Positions 60,433 through 64,000 of a DNA stretch of 64,000 bases are shown in pieces. The stretch's first letter is position 1, and every line of letters begins with the position of its first letter. The notes beneath the pieces are model-generated. The model had not been told where the DNA came from and did no database searches. It worked only from the letters and a program-made list of their open reading frames with translations. The position numbers were made by a program, and so were the translations under genes. Location: the NCBI GenBank assembly GCA_030760725.1, contig JASWHV010000009.1, positions 92,244,780 to 92,308,779 of the forward strand, in the 5' to 3' direction. Source of the stretch: Neostapfia colusana (taxonomy: Eukaryota > Streptophyta > Magnoliopsida > Poales > Poaceae).

Positions 60433-63378
60433 ATGACAAATAGTGAAGCATCATTTATTACAAGCCAGGTGTCGAATATAAATATGTCTTACAAAGCATA
60501 CGTCTCGATGGACGATAATAAGTTCATAACATGTAAATAAACTAGCAGCGGAATATTATTCTTGTGGGCTCCGTCACAGGCGTTGCCCAGGGGACTCCAT
60601 GAACCTAGAATCCTTCTTCGGGTCCGAAGTCTTGGTCATTGAACACCACATCATCCCCTTGACCTGAGCAGCAATTTAAACCAACAAATATGCAAGGTTG
60701 AGTACCGTTGGTACTCAGCAAGTGTGGGAAAGTTATGTCATGCATGGCTAAAGCAAGGAGAGGTTGAACTCATGGTTAAAGCACTATGCAATTAATACCT
60801 ATCACCTTAGCTTATTAAGTACCTACATTACTACACAGGTGAAATGGTCCCAATCTCCCAACCCATCATCATAATCAAATAACCATGACATCATTTCCAA
60901 TGTTAAGCTCCCCGCTTAACATCCACAACTTCCAAAGTCATCATCCTCTAATCATGAATAAGTCCAAGCCGCTCTTGACCGTGAGCACGGCTGTCATGAT
61001 AGTTTTGACTCTGCAGAGTTTGCACCACTGTACCCACATGTAGTGATTCATCCCCCGTTGCCGGGTGGACAAAAAGAACCTCCATTATGCCAGTGGCCAC
61101 GAACCACATTCACACTTCCCAGGTGTGTAGCCAGGAGATCACTACGAAGCCTTTACAAAGGGATTCCCGACGAGCGTGGGCCCACTGAGGTTTCACCCCT
61201 AACAGCATACAAGAGGCTCCAACCCTGCTGCAGTGGCTCCCTCTTGAGCCTTGCGGTTCATATGGTAGTACAGCTGACACCTATTCCCCGCACCTACCAC
61301 ACCCATACTACGCCGGGGATACACCTAATTAATTGGCCAAGCTGCCCCATCTCAGCATGTGGTTGGCACGGTAAAGCCAGGTTACATGCTCCATGAACCG
61401 GTCCTTAGGATCCAGGCAAGTACTAAACACAAACCCGAGTCTCGTGCACCCAGCACCAACCAAATCATCCAACTTGCCTTGATCCCTACCTCTACATAAC
61501 TCATAATATCTCATTCAAGAGTAAGTTAAACAAGTTGATGATATCATATCCCACTTATCCCATTCTAAGCATTGCTAAGCATAAGTAATATGAATGAATG
61601 ATATAATAAAGCAAATCCCAACCCAAGCTACAAGGAAACAAGGTAATGCAATTCTAGGGAAACTTCCTAGCATTGGTTTCATATTTCAATTGACAATGCA
61701 AATAATTCTATCTACACATCCTAGCATAGGATCAAAGTGGTCTAGGATACTTGCCTTCTTCCTGCTGCTCTGGGAATGGGAAGTCCTGGTCTTGGAAGGG
61801 GAGAACATGCTCTAGGGCAGGTTCTACTCATGCCAATACACATAGCAAAAGAAAACAACAATCCATAAGAGAGGGTTCACACTTTCACTTCATACAAACC
61901 ACACATACATACCTATGAAAGTCATTCACATTACTAAGTGTTGTGGTTATCCTAGATGTGTTGATTTTTGGCCTACATGCACTTTTAAACATATGTATAT
62001 GATTTCTAACTTTCGTATTCAGATTTCTGTTTGCACACTATATATGAATTTCCAATTTAAACAAATTCTTTAATACACTCTTTAGCTACCAAGTTTGCAT
62101 GGAAGGTAATTTCCTACTCCAAATGGGTTTTCAGATCTTCTACCAAATCCTAAACTGAAGTCTTTGGATTTGGAGACTTCATTTATCATTTTCTAGTTAT
62201 GCATAACTATTTTCCTATATTTTCCAGATTTATTTTCTATGCCTAAAAGTGAGTTTTAATATTAAATAGTAGGACTTATTCATCTAAACAGAATAGGTTC
62301 TGATCTAAAATATTAAATAATATACTTTTGAACTTCTCCTCTGATGTGAACTAATTTAAATTTATTTTAACAGTTTTCAGAATTATTTCCTAGCCTAAAA
62401 ATGTGTTTCCAGAACTAATAAATATGAACAACACCCAAACAGATTTCATTTCAGCCTAAAATTTATTTTTAGTTCATTCTAAAGTTTTCCAAGTGTTAGT
62501 AGAGTTTAAACTTGAATTAGCACTTGTGTTTGCCTTTCCTTTTAAATTTAAATCCTAGTCACACATTCAAATTTCTAAATTTAATACCATATAGGGTCAA
62601 AAAGGTAAATTCACCCCACTACAGGGTCTATTATATTATTTCATAAATTTTCAGGGGTCTAGCTACATATAACCGAGGGGTTTTCTTAATTTTTATTAAG
62701 TCCAGGGGCTAAAACTGATTTTTAAATGAATTTACACGAATTTCTGAAGTTCCAGGGGCTAGATCAGAAGTTTCCGGGGCTAGCTCGTGTTTTCCGAGAT
62801 CCCCAGGGGGTAGCGCATAAGAATCCCGGCCTTTATAATGCGGGGCCGACGTGGACCATCCGATTTAAAACAGACGGCTGAGATTATAACATCGAACCGG
62901 TACGCGGTGGTTTTATGTATACCGTGCGATTTAAAATAGACGGCGCACAAGCGGCCACGTCACCCTAGCCGGAGCCAGCCCGCGCTGCCCGGCGGCGCGC
63001 GGCGGCGGGAGGCGGCGATCTCGCCGGAAAACTTCGGATCTTCGTCTATTCCTCCTAAAACTGTGATTTCATGGCATAGATCGGTAGAGGGGAGGTCGGG
63101 GATCTCACCTCGGGGTTTTTCTTGAGCTCGGAGGCCCTGGAAGGCGGTCGGCGACGAGGTCCGAGATGGAATCGCGGCGATGCACGTCGGAGTTGTGTTT
63201 AGAGCGCAATCTACCGAGTTTTCTGCACCTGCGTGTTTCCCCGGAGGCGGTGGAACAAGATCGGCGCGTTAGATTTGAAATCCCGAGCGAAGGTCGAGAG
63301 AATAAGGTGATCGGAGCTTCGGTTCTCACCGGGAGGAAAACCAGCCGATCGGTTGGGGAAAACGGAGCGATGCCGGCG

Positions 63379-63386
63379 TTTATATA
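63379..63386 (-). promoter_or_regulatory. TATA box of C 5' LTR
   Basis: TATATAAA on the minus strand, conserved at 54128-54135 in the other LTR. Confidence 0.62.
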
Positions 63387-63781
63387 GACGGAGGAGGGCG
63401 GCGTGTCGGTTGTGATCGAGTTGCAGTCGTCCGGGACCAGAATTTGGCTGGGGAACGCGGTTTTCCGGGGCAGTTTGGATTCGGGAGAGAGAGAAGTCCG
63501 GGGTCGGCCGAGTGCGCGTGAGGAAGAAGATAACGGCGGGACCCGCGTGTCAGTGAGCGGGAGAGAGGAGCACGTGGCTGTGGGCTGGCACGGGAAAAGG
63601 TGGGCCGGCTGGTGGGTTTCGGCCCACTGGCCGGGGTTTTCTGTTTTTCTTTTTCTTTTTCCATTTCTTTTCTGGTTTTGATTTGAATTTGAATTCCAAT
63701 TTGAATTTGAATTTCTGCACCACATGCAATACGTCCAAAAATTTTTAAATTCCCCTCTTAACAGAATTTTGGGGTGTTACA

Positions 63782-63786
63782 ATGGT
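63782..63786. repeat. Target-site duplication ATGGT, right of element C
   Basis: Second copy; the D LTR resumes for 46 more bases. Confidence 0.93.
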
Positions 63787-63832
63787 GCTGAAACTTCAGT
63801 CCCTTTTTATTCAAAATTTTGGGACCTTTACA

Positions 63833-63868
63833 TTCCTTCCTCCTTAAAAGGAATCTCGTCCCTAGATT
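63833..63868 (-). promoter_or_regulatory. Polypurine tract and adjoining stem-loop, element D
   Basis: Minus-strand purine tract CTTTTAAGGAGGAAGGAA at 63833-63850; next to it AATCTCG / CTAGATT at 63852-63868, six of seven pairs. Confidence 0.75.
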
Positions 63869-63918
63869 ACAAAGTAAAATGAGGGAGAGGATGGGGAAAA
63901 ATTTAATGATGCGTGACG

Positions 63919-64000
63919 TTAAAAGTCGGGATAATTGGTGCGAAGAAATCCTTCGCTCTCCCATGTCACTTCAATCTTGGAGTAACCAGTCCATAAAACT
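63919..64000 (-). CDS. C-terminal end of D gag-pol (partial)
   Basis: The minus strand encodes a chromodomain tail (IEVTWESEGFLRTNYPDF) ending in TAA at 63919-63921, closely matching the ends of A, B and E. The frame is open to the window edge; the rest lies outside. Confidence 0.82.
   Translation of the reverse strand, partial: VLWTGYSKIEVTWESEGFLRTNYPDF

Larger units (their letters stand above)
52721..63781 (-). mobile_element. Element C, complete Gypsy retrotransposon with extra ORF
   Basis: 11,061 bp with a 5-bp duplication. Minus-strand order: 5' LTR 60358-63781, primer site 60340-60353, extra ORF 59359-60138, gag-pol 54576-59047, purine tract, 3' LTR 52721-54530. A chromodomain-type tail places it with the chromoviruses. 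Coding damage is heavier than in F or E. Confidence 0.93.
60358..63781 (-). repeat. 5' LTR of element C (full length)
   Basis: 3424 bp. Its terminal TG has become TA at 60358-60359 on the plus strand. TATA complement 63379-63386 (TATATAAA); CCAGGAT-loop hairpin 60398-60432; HP2-type hairpin 60699-60717; AATAAA complement 60454-60459. A GC-rich U3 part at about 62830-63650 has a GCGGGACCCGC-type motif at 63536-63557. Confidence 0.92.
48834..63832 (-). mobile_element. 3' LTR of element D, split by element C
   Basis: TG start at 48834 and CTTTACA end at 63832. After removing C and one ATGGT it is 3933 bp. Its minus orientation follows from the purine tract and pol end at 63833-64000. Homologous to S1 (49268-49740) and S2 (50565 onward). 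HP2 at 49184-49199 and HP1 at 49350-49394. GC-rich part about 50590-51690 with GTGGGTCCCACCTGTCA at its left end. The segment 51700-52720 is AT-rich and shows nothing else. Confidence 0.87.

Overview
The window is wholly transposable-element DNA from a large plant genome, most likely a grass. The evidence is chromodomain-type Ty3/Gypsy polyproteins in every part of it, initiator-Met tRNA primer sites, LTRs of 2-4.3 kb, a Sirevirus-like Ty1/Copia remnant and several layers of nesting. I see no host protein gene, tRNA, rRNA or CRISPR. The grass assignment and the Tekay/Del (chromovirus) label come from recognising the protein families and were not searched.

Layout. (1) 1-5350 is the 3' part of the internal region of a plus-strand Gypsy element (A). 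A 3986-bp minus-strand solo LTR (S1, 1000-4985, TSD CCTAC) interrupts it. (2) 5351-12260 is one LTR that serves both as 3' LTR of A and as 5' LTR of the next element (B). A second minus-strand solo LTR (S2, 8459-11039, TSD AGATA) interrupts it. (3) B internal runs 12261-17278 and resumes at 42077-43033; its 3' LTR (43034-45720) is cut short. (4) Element E (plus, 17279-42071, TSD ATTAT) sits inside the integrase region of B and has two 4277-bp LTRs. (5) Element F (minus, 27589-37671, TSD GAAAG) sits inside the chromodomain region of E and is the least damaged element. (6) 45721-48833 is a 5'-truncated Copia remnant. (7) Element D (minus) begins at 48834 with its 3' LTR, which ends at 63832 and is followed by the start of its internal region at the window edge. 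(8) Element C (minus, 52721-63781, TSD ATGGT) lies inside the LTR of D and carries an extra intact 259-codon ORF upstream of gag.

How the parts work. Each Gypsy unit has the usual plan: LTR promoter, tRNA-Met primer site about 4 nt past the 5' LTR, leader, one gag-protease-RT-RNase H-integrase-chromodomain frame, purine tract, 3' LTR. None looks autonomous as read: all frames carry stops, frameshifts or insertions. Nesting gives relative ages: A/B is older than E and E older than F; D is older than C; A/B is also older than S1 and S2.

The most interesting signal is non-coding. By eye I find stem-loops whose stems differ between elements yet stay paired: in the transcribed part of the LTR, in the leader, and next to the purine tract. 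There is also a regular array of CACGTG boxes in the F promoter region, a recurring GTGGGTCCCAC-type motif bracketing GC-rich islands in the LTRs, and a duplicated primer-binding segment in F. These were read by hand and need folding and alignment tests.
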